Positions 1 through 9,479 of a stretch of 43,277 nt of DNA are shown here, piece after piece. The notes beneath the pieces were generated by a model. That model searched no databases. It saw only the letters and a list, made by a program, of their open reading frames with translations, and was not told where the DNA came from. The first letter of the stretch is position 1. Every line of letters begins with the position of its first letter. A program made the translations under genes and the position numbers. The DNA comes from Alphaproteobacteria bacterium (GTDB lineage: Bacteria; Pseudomonadota; Alphaproteobacteria; Rhodospirillales; Rhodospirillaceae), in the NCBI GenBank assembly GCA_015233585.1, contig JADFXL010000006.1, positions 1,227 through 44,503 on the forward strand, written 5' to 3'.

Positions 1-1
1 A

Positions 2-232
2 GATATTCTAATTCAAGTATGGGATACGGGTCCTGGAATAGAATCTGACACATTAGCTCATATATTTAATGAATTTAACGCGCACAATACCATTCCGCAC
101 AAAACAAGCAGCGGCATAAATCTCGGTCTTTACATAGTGTGGAATCTCAGCATTCTGCTTGGTCTGGAGGTTGCTGTCTCCACGCGTCACGGTCGCGGAT
201 CCGTGTTTACCATTAAAATTCCCTGCGAGTAA
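2..232 (+). CDS. Sensor histidine kinase, C-terminal HATPase_c fragment (5' end outside window)
   Basis: Open frame from the window edge reads DILIQVWDTGPGIESDTLAHIFNEF...SSGINLGLYIVWNLSILLGLEVAVSTRHGRGSVFTIKIP-stop: G1 box (DTGPGI), G2-like (GLYIV) and terminal G-x-GSVFTIKIP of histidine kinases. Absent from the ORF track because it has no start. Confidence 0.85.
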   Translation, partial: DILIQVWDTGPGIESDTLAHIFNEFNAHNTIPHKTSSGINLGLYIVWNLSILLGLEVAVSTRHGRGSVFTIKIPCE

Positions 233-318
233 TTGGCGTATATGAGTATAGTTCAGCACTACTAATGGCATTATTGCGTCAACGCCTTTTCGCTATCCAT
301 CCCCGTAAAAAGCTCGGT

Positions 319-1776
319 CTAAAAATAGACGCGAAACGTTGTCATGAGACTTCCAGCTTCGCTCAAACTCCCGCGTTCCGAACGGCCGCCGCCAAGGTTA
401 TCTCCAACAGTCAGACCGACCGTCAGCTTCGGAGAAACGAAGTACGCGGCTTCGAGTTGAAGAAAGGAGCTGGCATCTTCCAGGCTGGTCTCGACGATGG
501 CTGTCAGATTCAGGTCGGGAACCAGGGCGTCCTCCCACAGTGCGCGCACAAATCCGGTGTGTTGGCTGACCGGTTGTTGAGTGTCCTCGGCATACTGGCG
601 AATTTGCCAGAGCGGCCCGCGGGCCGACGGCTGGCGTCCGGCATCGAACCAGCGCTTCCAATCGGCGCCGGAAAAGCCGGCCTGATTGAAATGATACTCG
701 ACGTGGGTGGTGATCTTGGGTTCGGTCGCATAGGAAAATCCGATCGCGGCCTGAGTTTGAAGGCGACCCCGGGTGTCGATGCCGAGGGGAAAAGGGGCCA
801 TCCAGGGAACGAGGCCCCGTTGTCGCGCATCGGTCAGGGCCTCGCTGATCAGGTTCGGCCGAAAGCCGCCGCTGGCCTCGCCGTAGAGAACGACCGCGTC
901 ACCCAGACCGCGGGTGAGGTTGATCCCGATCTGGGAGCGGTCCGCCTCGTGATAGTAAAGGACCTCCGGAGAAAAATCCTGGGCAAGGGTGGCCGAGCCA
1001 CGCAGCAACACCCGGTCATTGCGGTTGGTGCGATCGAACCCGAGGCCATCCACCGCTCCGCCGCTCCACCAACGGCCGGGCCGGTGATCGACAACCGGCG
1101 CCCAGATCGCCGCGGCCGCCGCAGTCTCCCCGACAACCTGGCTGCGCATCATCAAGGTGCCCAGTCGGTTGTCCCGGAGCACGCCGGGGTCTTCCGAAAC
1201 CCGCAAGGTGACGGCGTTGGTCTTGAAATAGTCGGTGGGATTGAAGCCGAGCGCGACACCTTGCTTGACGTTGATCCGGCCGGCGTCGACGAACCACGGG
1301 CCCCCCGCGGTCCAGGTCAGATAGGCTTCTTTCAGATCGTTGGCCAGGTCGTTCCGGCTGGTGAAGGCGCGCCCGCTTTCGCCCAGAACCGAGAAGCGGT
1401 CGGCAAGCGTAGCCGTCACCCCGTCCCCCAGCGCCATCTCCGTCCGCAGGTCCAGGCTCAGGCGGTTGGAGAAATCGGACGGGTTGGTGTTGGGAACCGG
1501 CACCACGAGACGGCTTCGCCAGAACCCGGCTTGCGGCGCGCTCTCGACCAACAGTTGGGGCGGGGACTGGGTCACCACGGCCGGCGACGGCGGCGCGGCG
1601 CTGTTGACGGCGTCGGGGATGCGGTCGAGATCGTTGTCTTCGTTGGCCGCCCAAGCGGCAACCGGAACGGTGGCCAGCCCCAGGGCCAGTGCCGCCACGG
1701 CCGGCCCCGGTCTCCGGCCCTGCCGGCGGTTACTCGCCCCGAAAGCGCGGCAGGTAGTCCCGGCTGAACCAGGCAT
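319..1776 (-). CDS. Outer-membrane beta-barrel (porin-like) protein
   Basis: 485 aa; signal-peptide-like segment (AVAALALGLATVPVAAWA), alternating amphipathic strands, C-terminus ending TTFRVYF with terminal Phe typical of OM barrels. Exact start uncertain. Confidence 0.7.
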   Translation of the reverse strand: MPGSAGTTCRAFGASNRRQGRRPGPAVAALALGLATVPVAAWAANEDNDLDRIPDAVNSAAPPSPAVVTQSPPQLLVESAPQAGFWRSRLVVPVPNTNPSDFSNRLSLDLRTEMALGDGVTATLADRFSVLGESGRAFTSRNDLANDLKEAYLTWTAGGPWFVDAGRINVKQGVALGFNPTDYFKTNAVTLRVSEDPGVLRDNRLGTLMMRSQVVGETAAAAAIWAPVVDHRPGRWWSGGAVDGLGFDRTNRNDRVLLRGSATLAQDFSPEVLYYHEADRSQIGINLTRGLGDAVVLYGEASGGFRPNLISEALTDARQRGLVPWMAPFPLGIDTRGRLQTQAAIGFSYATEPKITTHVEYHFNQAGFSGADWKRWFDAGRQPSARGPLWQIRQYAEDTQQPVSQHTGFVRALWEDALVPDLNLTAIVETSLEDASSFLQLEAAYFVSPKLTVGLTVGDNLGGGRSERGSLSEAGSLMTTFRVYF

Positions 1777-2410
1777 CGGGAATCTCCCGTGATTGGTAAT
1801 CCGAAAAGCTCATCTTGGTGACGAGGCTGGGATCGATCCCGTCGATGATGATGGTCTCGGTCGGGCGCAACCGTCCCAACTGCAGGTCCGGCCGTCGATA
1901 ATAGGCCGTCTTGAGCAGGCGGCCGCTGTCGGAATAGAACTTACCTTTGACCGGAAAGTCGGTCTCCCGATCGACCCAATATTCGATTTTGAAATAGGTT
2001 ACGCTATCGTCGGTGGCATTAAGCGAGAGCCGCCAGCACGGGCGGCTCTCGCGATCGGCGTCGGTGATGGTCTCCTCGCCCTCCAGCGTCGCGCGGTAGT
2101 CGAGCGCCAGATTGACCGTAACCACGTCGCCGTTCGAGGCTTGCCCGAGCAGGCGCTGTTGCGGCGACAGACGGACGCTGGCCTTGGATGCGGGATCATG
2201 GAACCACATCAGGTTCCCGGTCTTGAGCATCACCTTGTCCTGATCGCGCGGCGGCGCCATCCAGCGGACCAAGGTGCGGTATTGGCCTCCGGCTTTCTCT
2301 TTCCGGGAATAAACGAGCAGGGTCACCGCGTCCTTGGGTCGGCCGGAATGGTATTCGGTCAGGACATTGATCAACCGGAACGGAACCTCGGGATTTCGCA
2401 CCGCATCGGA
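1730..2410 (-). pseudogene. LolA-like outer membrane lipoprotein-sorting protein, 5'-truncated by IS insertion
   Basis: Reads FRLINVLTEYHSGRPKD...LVRWMAPPRDQDKVMLKTGNLMWFHDPASKASVRLSPQQRLLGQASNGDVVTVNLALDYRATLEGEE..., typical of the LolA-like/DUF family. The frame runs open into the IS terminal repeat and no signal peptide is present. Confidence 0.65.
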
Positions 2411-4012
2411 GCCTGTTGCGAAATTCCAAATTGACCCAAACTGGCCTGGTGCCGCAGGCTAGAAAGAGGAAAAATAGCCTCCTATTTGGCCATTTTCCGG
2501 GCGTTTTCCGCCTTCCGGACAGAGTCCCGGTGTAGTTTCCGGAGATTATGGACAGCGGCTTGGAGTTTCCACTCGCCGCGGCAGGGTTCGAGACCTCGCA
2601 TGGAGAAGTGGTCGGCGCTCTGGCCGCCTTTCATCTGGCCGAACACCGGTTCGACGGTCTGGCCGCGCAGGCGGTAGAGCTTGCGACCGCGTTTGGTGGC
2701 CAGCTTGCGATCCATGCGCTCGCGGGCGGTCATATTCTTGGGCTTGCGACCGCGGGGCGGTTTGGCGGCGCGTTGGGCGGCCCGCTGCTTGTGATCCTTT
2801 TTGGTCGCGATCAGCAGTTCGCGGTCCTCGGTCTCGGTCGCGAGGTTGGCCTCGGAACAATAGCCCGCGTCGGCCAGCGACGCCCCGAGGGTGGTGTCCT
2901 CGCCCATCACCGTCTCGACCACGGCCTGCGCCTGGTTGAGCATCGGCTCCAACTGATGGATATCGTTGGCCTGGGTCGTCACGTCGGCGGCCAGGATGAT
3001 CTGGTTTTCGGTCACCACCGCCTGGGCGTTGTAGCCCTGGACGAAGCCGCGCCGGGTCTTCATCATCTCGCTGTCGGGATCGGTGACGTTGGCCACCGTG
3101 TCGGGATCGACGGTGGCGTCGGCGGGCTTGGGTTTGCGGCCGCGCTTGCGGCGGCCGGTCGCCTGCTCTTCGGCGGCGCGGGCCTCGATCTTATCCTGCT
3201 GGCGAGCCGCCACCGCTGCCGCCTTGGCCTCAAGCTTTTTCTTGCACTCCATCAAGCGTGCCTTGCGGTCGTTGGCCTTAACCAAAGCCTTGGGTAGTTC
3301 ATCCCCGCGCTGGGCACCGAACAGGCTGTCTTCCTTGGCGTCAACGGCGGCGGCCTCCGTCAGCATTGCGGCGACTTCTTCTTCGATGGTCTTGGCTGTG
3401 CGATTAGCCTCCAACGAAGCATTGGCCTTGATCTTCGTGCCATCCAGCGCTACCACGCCGAGCTTCACCAGCCCGGCGTCACGGCACAGCTTCAGCACTT
3501 CCACGAACAGCGTTTCCATGTCGCCGACATGGCGCTTGCGGAAGCGCGCGATGACCGTGTGGTCCGGAATCTGGTCGCCGACGATGAACCGGAACCCCGC
3601 ATCCCGCCAGCACAACCGCTCGATGCCCCGGCTCGACCGCACGCCGATGCTGTAAGCGTAAATCAGCAATGAAAGAAGCAGGCGGGGCTCAAACGGCGCA
3701 TTGCCCGCCTTGCCGACCTTGTATTCCTTCCGGAAAGCCGACAGGTCCATCAAGGATACGGCATCAACGATCAGGTGGACGATGTCGCCTTCCGGCAGCC
3801 AATCCATCATATCGACGGGCAGTAGCGCCCTCTGCCGACGATCAGGTTCCCGGAAATACTTTGACATGACCGATCACCTCCGCGCAATGACGAAAGAGAA
3901 TCACATCTAGTCTTGTCGGTCAACAGCAAAAACTCGGGGCCTCGCGCCATGCCAAAATCATCCGACCATAGTCCCATACAATTTTAGGCAAATCCGATTC
4001 TGCAACAGGCTC
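2410..4012. mobile_element. IS1182-family insertion sequence
   Basis: Transposase flanked by inverted GAGCCTGTTGC (2410-2420) and GCAACAGGCTC (4002-4012), with partly matching continuation inwards. Target-site duplication not clear. Confidence 0.75.
2482..3867 (-). CDS. IS1182-family transposase
   Basis: 461 aa; MSKYFREPDRRQRALLPVDMMDWLPEGDIVHLIVD..., PFEPRLLLSLLIYAYSIGVRSSRGIERLC, VVALDGTKIKANAS, ADAGYCSE, C-terminal VEPVFGQMKGG: standard IS1182/DDE layout. Confidence 0.93.
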   Translation of the reverse strand: MSKYFREPDRRQRALLPVDMMDWLPEGDIVHLIVDAVSLMDLSAFRKEYKVGKAGNAPFEPRLLLSLLIYAYSIGVRSSRGIERLCWRDAGFRFIVGDQIPDHTVIARFRKRHVGDMETLFVEVLKLCRDAGLVKLGVVALDGTKIKANASLEANRTAKTIEEEVAAMLTEAAAVDAKEDSLFGAQRGDELPKALVKANDRKARLMECKKKLEAKAAAVAARQQDKIEARAAEEQATGRRKRGRKPKPADATVDPDTVANVTDPDSEMMKTRRGFVQGYNAQAVVTENQIILAADVTTQANDIHQLEPMLNQAQAVVETVMGEDTTLGASLADAGYCSEANLATETEDRELLIATKKDHKQRAAQRAAKPPRGRKPKNMTARERMDRKLATKRGRKLYRLRGQTVEPVFGQMKGGQSADHFSMRGLEPCRGEWKLQAAVHNLRKLHRDSVRKAENARKMAK

Positions 4013-4753
4013 ATCAGCGAGGTTAATTCGCTTCTGCCGGATGTGCGACTCATAGGTGTCCGGCCGGCTATGCGTACGGCGAGGCATGGCATGCACCGCC
4101 GCCACCGACCAGTATGTCCAGACCAAACGAGACCTCGTTGAGCGTATCACTTTGCGTGCCCGCCCCCCCCCTGCGCCACACCTACTGCCACTTGGCTGGG
4201 GTCTATGCCGGCGCCGACCTCATGGCGCTCCTCGATACCGGCGCCTGCCGCGACCAGCCCATCAGGCAGGTCTTGAACACCCGGAACGAAGCCGAGTCGG
4301 ACATACGCTGTCTGACGATCTCAAGTGCCGTCCCGCGCGCGGGCGATCTCGACCCTCCGCAGGGACGGTCCTCACAAATATCCCTGAAGCGCTCTTGAAT
4401 TTGGGAGTATGGCCGGATATCCTCAAGAAATACGGGGCTGTCGGTGACAGAGCGTTGGGAAGCGCGGGGGAGGGTGATCAAGGATCGGGTCGCTGTTGGT
4501 GCCGATCCTCGAGGTCACTTGGCAATATCAAACTGTTTCCAGTGGAACAGCTAATGCACAATATCCACTTCAGCCGACGACGGCGTGACCTATTATAATG
4601 GCTAAAACGGAATTTGAAGGTGCTGTGGTTGAAGCTCTCAGCTATATCACAGAACTGAAAAGGTAGTGCGGCAATATGTCGGAGAATTTGGCGCTATAGT
4701 ACTGGTTGCGGCCCATAGGCTGGATTGAATGTAACGGAGTTGATGGCAGTATC

Positions 4754-5461
4754 ATGGATATTAAGAACATTATTGCGATAGTTCACCCGGCTGGCTGGCC
4801 GTTTGTTTGCGTGTTTGCAATCGTTGGGCTGGTATTGACGGGGCTGCTCGGAGCAGCCGGCGGCGCACTGGGTATTGTTCTCTTGGCGTGGTGCGTGTAT
4901 TTCTTTCGCGATCCGGTGCGGGTCACGCCGACCCGCGAGGGGTTGATTGTCAGCCCTGCGGATGGACGGGTCGTCGCCGTCGCCAGCGTGACGCCGGATG
5001 CGGATTTGGGGTTGGGGGTAGAACAACGGATGCGGATAAGCATCTTCCTCAACGTTTTCGATGTGCACGTGAACCGCGTCCCCGTAAATGGCATAGTTGT
5101 TCACAAACACTATAGGCCTGGAAAATTTGTCAACGCTTCGCTCGACAAGGCGAGCGTTGACAATGAACGTGCCGCTTTGACCGTGCAGATTGCGGGTGAT
5201 TACCCCTATGCGGGTCGCAAAATCGGCGTCGTGCAGATTGCCGGTTTGATTGCGCGACGCATTATTTGCAATGCCGATATCGGCCAGAGTTTCAAGGCGG
5301 GCGAGCGTTACGGCTTGATCCGCTTCGGAAGCCGGACGGACGTTTATCTGCCGCCGGATTTGCAGCCGCTGGTCGTCGTTGGGCAACGCATGATCGGCGG
5401 CGAGACGGTTCTGGCAGACTGTCTGTCCAACGAGCCACAGCGACAGGGCGAGGCGCGGTAG
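4754..5461 (+). CDS. psd: Phosphatidylserine decarboxylase proenzyme
   Basis: FFRDPVRVTP...GLIVSPADGRVV, RISIFLNVFDVHVNRVPVNG, QIAGLIARRI, and C-terminal RFGSRTDVYLP pyruvoyl-cleavage-type motif. ATG at 4754 preferred over the upstream start at 4706. Confidence 0.93.
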   Translation: MDIKNIIAIVHPAGWPFVCVFAIVGLVLTGLLGAAGGALGIVLLAWCVYFFRDPVRVTPTREGLIVSPADGRVVAVASVTPDADLGLGVEQRMRISIFLNVFDVHVNRVPVNGIVVHKHYRPGKFVNASLDKASVDNERAALTVQIAGDYPYAGRKIGVVQIAGLIARRIICNADIGQSFKAGERYGLIRFGSRTDVYLPPDLQPLVVVGQRMIGGETVLADCLSNEPQRQGEAR

Positions 5462-5464
5462 GAA

Positions 5465-6241
5465 ATGGTGGAAGACACCGATAAAAAAATGATGGCTGCG
5501 AAGCTCAAAAATATACCAATTACGCGGCTGCTGCCAAATATTCTGACGATATTGGCTTTATGTACCGGCCTGACAGCGATGCGTTTTGCATTTATGGGGA
5601 ATTGGTCGAATGCGGCTCTGGCTATTGCCATCGCCAGTGTGTTCGACATTCTGGATGGGCGCGTGGCACGGTTGCTTGGCGTCACCAGCAAATTTGGGGC
5701 AGAGCTCGACAGTCTGGCTGATCTCATTAACTTCGGCGTGGCGCCTTCCTTGGTGCTTTATCTATGGGCATTGCAAGGAACAGGCAGCCTCGGCTGGATC
5801 GGTGTTCTGGTCTATGTCGTTTGCACCGCGACGCGGTTGGCGCGTTTCAACACGATGCTCGAGGATTACGTCGCCCCTGTCTGGACTAAACGCTATTTTA
5901 CCGGCGTGCCGTCACCGGCGGGTGCCGGCATCGCGCTTTTGCCTTTGTTTCTCGTAATTGAATTCGGCCCCGATTATCAGATACCTCCGCTGGTGCTGGC
6001 GTTCTGGCTGATCATGGTCGGCGTACTGATGGTCACGCGGTTGCCGACCTTGTCGATCAAGGGCCACAGTATCGCCCCGATCTGGGTCGCGCCCATCATG
6101 GCGGGGGCGTGTTTGCTGGTTGCGGCGTTGATCACCGATCCCTTTTTGTCTTTGTCGGTGCTTACGATCGCTTACATCCTCAGCCTTCCCTATGGCTGGT
6201 ATTGTTATCGGCGGCAGGAAAGATTGGAAAGCCTGCGATGA
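5465..6241 (+). CDS. pssA: CDP-diacylglycerol--serine O-phosphatidyltransferase
   Basis: DGRVARLLGVTSKFGAELDSLADLINFGVAP is the CDP-alcohol phosphatidyltransferase motif; hydrophobic TM segments; directly after psd. Confidence 0.95.
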   Translation: MVEDTDKKMMAAKLKNIPITRLLPNILTILALCTGLTAMRFAFMGNWSNAALAIAIASVFDILDGRVARLLGVTSKFGAELDSLADLINFGVAPSLVLYLWALQGTGSLGWIGVLVYVVCTATRLARFNTMLEDYVAPVWTKRYFTGVPSPAGAGIALLPLFLVIEFGPDYQIPPLVLAFWLIMVGVLMVTRLPTLSIKGHSIAPIWVAPIMAGACLLVAALITDPFLSLSVLTIAYILSLPYGWYCYRRQERLESLR

Positions 6242-6924
6242 TGGACCGCAGGTGACGGGGTGAACTGGCAGGACTTCTTGCTGCGACTGCAGAGGCGCTT
6301 GCGCTCGGCTCCCTGATCGGGCCGAGCGGCAAGGGCGCGGCCACACGGCCGGGCTTCAGACCACGGCCCTGGCGCCAGGGGGGCCGGTCGAGACCGTCAT
6401 CACCGCCACCGAGGCGGCGCTGATCGTCCACGCCGATGTGCCCGAAATGCCGGTGCTGCAGGCGATCTCGACCATTCACAACCTTTGCGACCTGACCCTC
6501 GGCCTAGGCAAGGTCGTCCACGACTATCTGTAACCATGATGCTAGAGCGCTTTCCGATCCAAACGAATCGCCTGCCGCAAGGGGATTCCCATATTTGGTT
6601 GGATGAGGGGGAATCAGCCCCAGGGACTGATGACGGGGGTTATGATGGCAGTGCGTATTCGGTGAGTCCGAGCTGTGTGGTGAAACTAAGAGTCCGTTGG
6701 GAAAGCCGGCCCCAGTATAGGTTTACGGCTTCCGCAATTGATGTAGAATGTCTTCACGCCCAGAACGGTTGAATGAGGCCCCCGTGGTGTGGGCCACCGG
6801 ATTGAGGCAGTCTCGACTGAGAGCGTGCCCGTAGTTCCGTGACGCGTCCTGTGGCGCGCGCGACGGCGCCGTGTTAGAATCGGGGGGTTGCCGTCCGTTG
6901 TCGTGCAACCGAAGGGAGGCGGTC

Positions 6925-8016
6925 ATGACCACGCTGATCAATGCCGCAGGCCGGCCGGTGCTGAATCTCCCGTCCGTCGCCAAGGCCAAGGCCGCCCCGG
7001 CCGGCATCCCGTCCGTGCCGCCCCTGGCCGCGCCTTCGGCAGCAGGGGCGCTGCCGTCCGCTCAGCTGACAGCGTTCGCAAGCAACGGCGGCCCCCATGC
7101 CGCCGACGCTCTCGCGCAGGCCGCCAAGCAATCCCGCAGCGAGCGCTCGGGCCATGCGTTGGAGCGCCTGCGGCAACTCGTCAACCAAGCCAAGCTGATG
7201 CGCCAGCTCATGGTCGGTGGCGACCCCAAGGTCACGGCCCGCCTGGCCCGGGACATAGCCAAGCAGATCGCCGACGCTGCCAAGGACTATGCCGCCAACG
7301 CCGAGCCTGCCGCCGCCGCCTCGGAGGCGTCGGGAGTGGTCTCGGGCGCGCAGGCCGACCCCGCCGTCGCCGAGGCCACTGGGACCGCCCAGGCTGCTAC
7401 GGGCGACGCCGCTGCCGCCGAAGCGGCCGTGCCGAAGGACCGGGAGGCTTCCGCCCCGGCCGGTGGAACCGAGGCTGCCGACACGCCCGCCGATGAGGCG
7501 GGGACGGAGGCATCCGTCGCTGCCGATGGACGGCCACCGGCCGGACAGGCCGACAAGGACGTCACGGATCGGGATGCGGGCGCGGCGGCGATGGACGGCA
7601 AGGCTGCCGCAGTGGCCAACACTCCACCGCAGCCTGCGGCAGCGGATACGCGCGCGGACGGGAAGGATGCCGCGAAGCCCGATGCCGTCACCCTCAACGC
7701 GGAGAAGGGCACGGCCCTATACAATCGCCTCGGCGGCGCGGACACGGGGCGGGCCCGCATCATTGCCAAGGAGCGAGAACTGTTCCAGGAGGTCAACCTC
7801 ACCCTGACCGCGTTGCGGTCCATTGCCGAGCGGGCGAGGCATCGGACCGAGCCGCACGACGGTACGGCCAAGGACTTCGAGCAGGCCGAGGCCGAGGTCG
7901 AGAAGGCCGAGGGCACGATCGGGCAGCACGGCGAGGGTCAGCCGGACGGCATCCCCGGGGATGCCGCCGACGACCGGTCGGGGACCGGCGGACCGTCCAT
8001 CAGCGTCCTGGCCTGA
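6925..8016 (+). CDS. Ala/Asp/Glu-rich protein of unknown function
   Basis: ATG at 6925 preceded by GGGAGGC; about 363 aa; low-complexity central region between two helical segments (HALERLRQLVNQAKLMRQLMVGG..., RARIIAKERELFQEVNLTLTALRSIAERAR). Confidence 0.6.
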   Translation: MTTLINAAGRPVLNLPSVAKAKAAPAGIPSVPPLAAPSAAGALPSAQLTAFASNGGPHAADALAQAAKQSRSERSGHALERLRQLVNQAKLMRQLMVGGDPKVTARLARDIAKQIADAAKDYAANAEPAAAASEASGVVSGAQADPAVAEATGTAQAATGDAAAAEAAVPKDREASAPAGGTEAADTPADEAGTEASVAADGRPPAGQADKDVTDRDAGAAAMDGKAAAVANTPPQPAAADTRADGKDAAKPDAVTLNAEKGTALYNRLGGADTGRARIIAKERELFQEVNLTLTALRSIAERARHRTEPHDGTAKDFEQAEAEVEKAEGTIGQHGEGQPDGIPGDAADDRSGTGGPSISVLA

Positions 8017-8032
8017 CCTCCTCCCGGAGGTC
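8015..8032 (+). terminator. Stem-loop just after the 6925-8016 stop codon, candidate terminator
   Basis: GACCTCC-TCCC-GGAGGTC: perfect 7-bp stem with 4-nt loop. The downstream T-run is weak. Confidence 0.4.
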
Positions 8033-8414
8033 CGGTCGATTCTTGCCCGAAACCGCGGGTGCCGACCATCAAATGATGGGATTGGAGCCGATTTCTTAGC
8101 CTCGCAGGGCTGTCAAGAAGTTCGAACAGTTCCTCCTGGGTACCCCAGGCTCGAAGCAGATCCGCTGCGCCCCACGAGTTTCCCGGGCGCGCCACCGGCC
8201 AGTCCGGCATTGAGGCCGAGGGCTTCATGTCCGAACAGTTCGCGGAGGTGGCTGCAGCGCTCGCGAAGCCGAAGAAGACCTCATCGAACTCGCACACGGC
8301 CGCCCTCGCAGGACCCGTAAGCGCGACAGCCCCTAAGCCAGAACCACACTCGTTCCGGCTCCCAGCCTCCGGTTCTTGATCATCAACCGCGCAGCGTTCC
8401 GAGCCATGACGCAA

Positions 8415-9428
8415 CTACTCCAGGGTGATTCTCTGCATCATCTTAATGTTATAGTAACGCTCGTCGGTCAGAGAGTTTGGAATCTTGCCGGCCTGAAAGG
8501 CCTCCACCAGCCCTCGTACGGCATCCTCGATGCTGCGCCGTGCCGTATAACCAAGCTCTCGGGAGATCTTGTCCGATGACACGTGATAAGAACGGTTGTC
8601 GTCAGTTGGAGTTGTAACGATGTCAACCGTCTTACCGGTCATCCCTTTGACCGTCCGCTGAACCATGTTAGCAATTTCGGCAATCGTGAAGTTCTCATAC
8701 CCGGCATTGAATGTCTTGCCATCGATCTTGCTTCCGTCAATCTCCAACAACATGAGGTAAACATCGACCATGTCGTCGACGTGGATGTTCGGGCGCTTCT
8801 GATCACCGCCGAAAACCGTAATTACGCCGTTGTTGATAGCAAGATTAGTTAGAATGTTCACCGTCAGATCAAGTCGCAAGCGCTTGGCATAGCCGCAGAC
8901 CGTCGAAGGGCGGATAATGCAGGTCGTAAATCCTGGGGCCTTTTCCTCAGCCAGAACCTCCTCGCACATCGCCTTATATTTTGAATAATCGGTCAACGGC
9001 AGCAGCGGGAGGTCCTCGGTGACGTTGGGTTCCTCTTTGATCCCGTAAACCGACGAGGAGGAGGCGTAAATGAAGCGTTTAACCCCGACCTTTTTCGCCG
9101 CGTGGACCAATGGGCGAAAGGCATCGAAGTTAATCGACCTGCCGAGAGTCGGATTGAGCTCGAAGGACGGGTCATTGGAGATACATGCCAGATGGATGAC
9201 CGCGTCACACCCCTCGATCGCTTTGGCGACCATATCGCCATCCCGGATGTCGCCTTTGGTCTCGTACAAGTTAGGATTGCTTCTGACGGAATCAAAAACA
9301 TCTTCGCCGTAAATGTAAAGGTCAAGGACACTGACCTCATAGCCCTTTTCAAGCAAACGCGGGACCAGGGCCGAGCCAACGTAACCTGCACCACCCGTCA
9401 CTAAAACACGTTTAAAACGCAGCGCCAT
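8415..9428 (-). CDS. NAD-dependent epimerase/dehydratase (extended SDR)
   Basis: VLVTGGAGYVGSALVPRLLEKGYEV (Rossmann), YASSSSVYG, TDYSKYKAMCEE (YxxxK). Confidence 0.93.
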   Translation of the reverse strand: MALRFKRVLVTGGAGYVGSALVPRLLEKGYEVSVLDLYIYGEDVFDSVRSNPNLYETKGDIRDGDMVAKAIEGCDAVIHLACISNDPSFELNPTLGRSINFDAFRPLVHAAKKVGVKRFIYASSSSVYGIKEEPNVTEDLPLLPLTDYSKYKAMCEEVLAEEKAPGFTTCIIRPSTVCGYAKRLRLDLTVNILTNLAINNGVITVFGGDQKRPNIHVDDMVDVYLMLLEIDGSKIDGKTFNAGYENFTIAEIANMVQRTVKGMTGKTVDIVTTPTDDNRSYHVSSDKISRELGYTARRSIEDAVRGLVEAFQAGKIPNSLTDERYYNIKMMQRITLE

Positions 9429-9479
9429 CGCAAACCTCCCCTGGGGTTGACAAACCTAACCACGACATCATAGTAAAAC

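Noticed and set aside
265-1767. 500-aa plus-strand ORF in the track
   Set aside because: Antisense to the beta-barrel gene; Arg/Gly/Pro-rich translation with no motifs, typical of a shadow ORF in GC-rich DNA.
2405-4016. Possible target-site duplication (ATC / ATC) around the IS
   Set aside because: Three bases, and not exactly abutting both repeats, is too weak to claim.
4163-4171. C9 homopolymer
   Set aside because: Lies in a decayed region with no supported CDS, so a phase-variation role cannot be argued.
6242-6532. Open plus-strand frame ending [46 protein letters not shown]-stop
   Set aside because: Looks like a gene 3' fragment but I could not name a family and no start is apparent, so it was not listed as a CDS.
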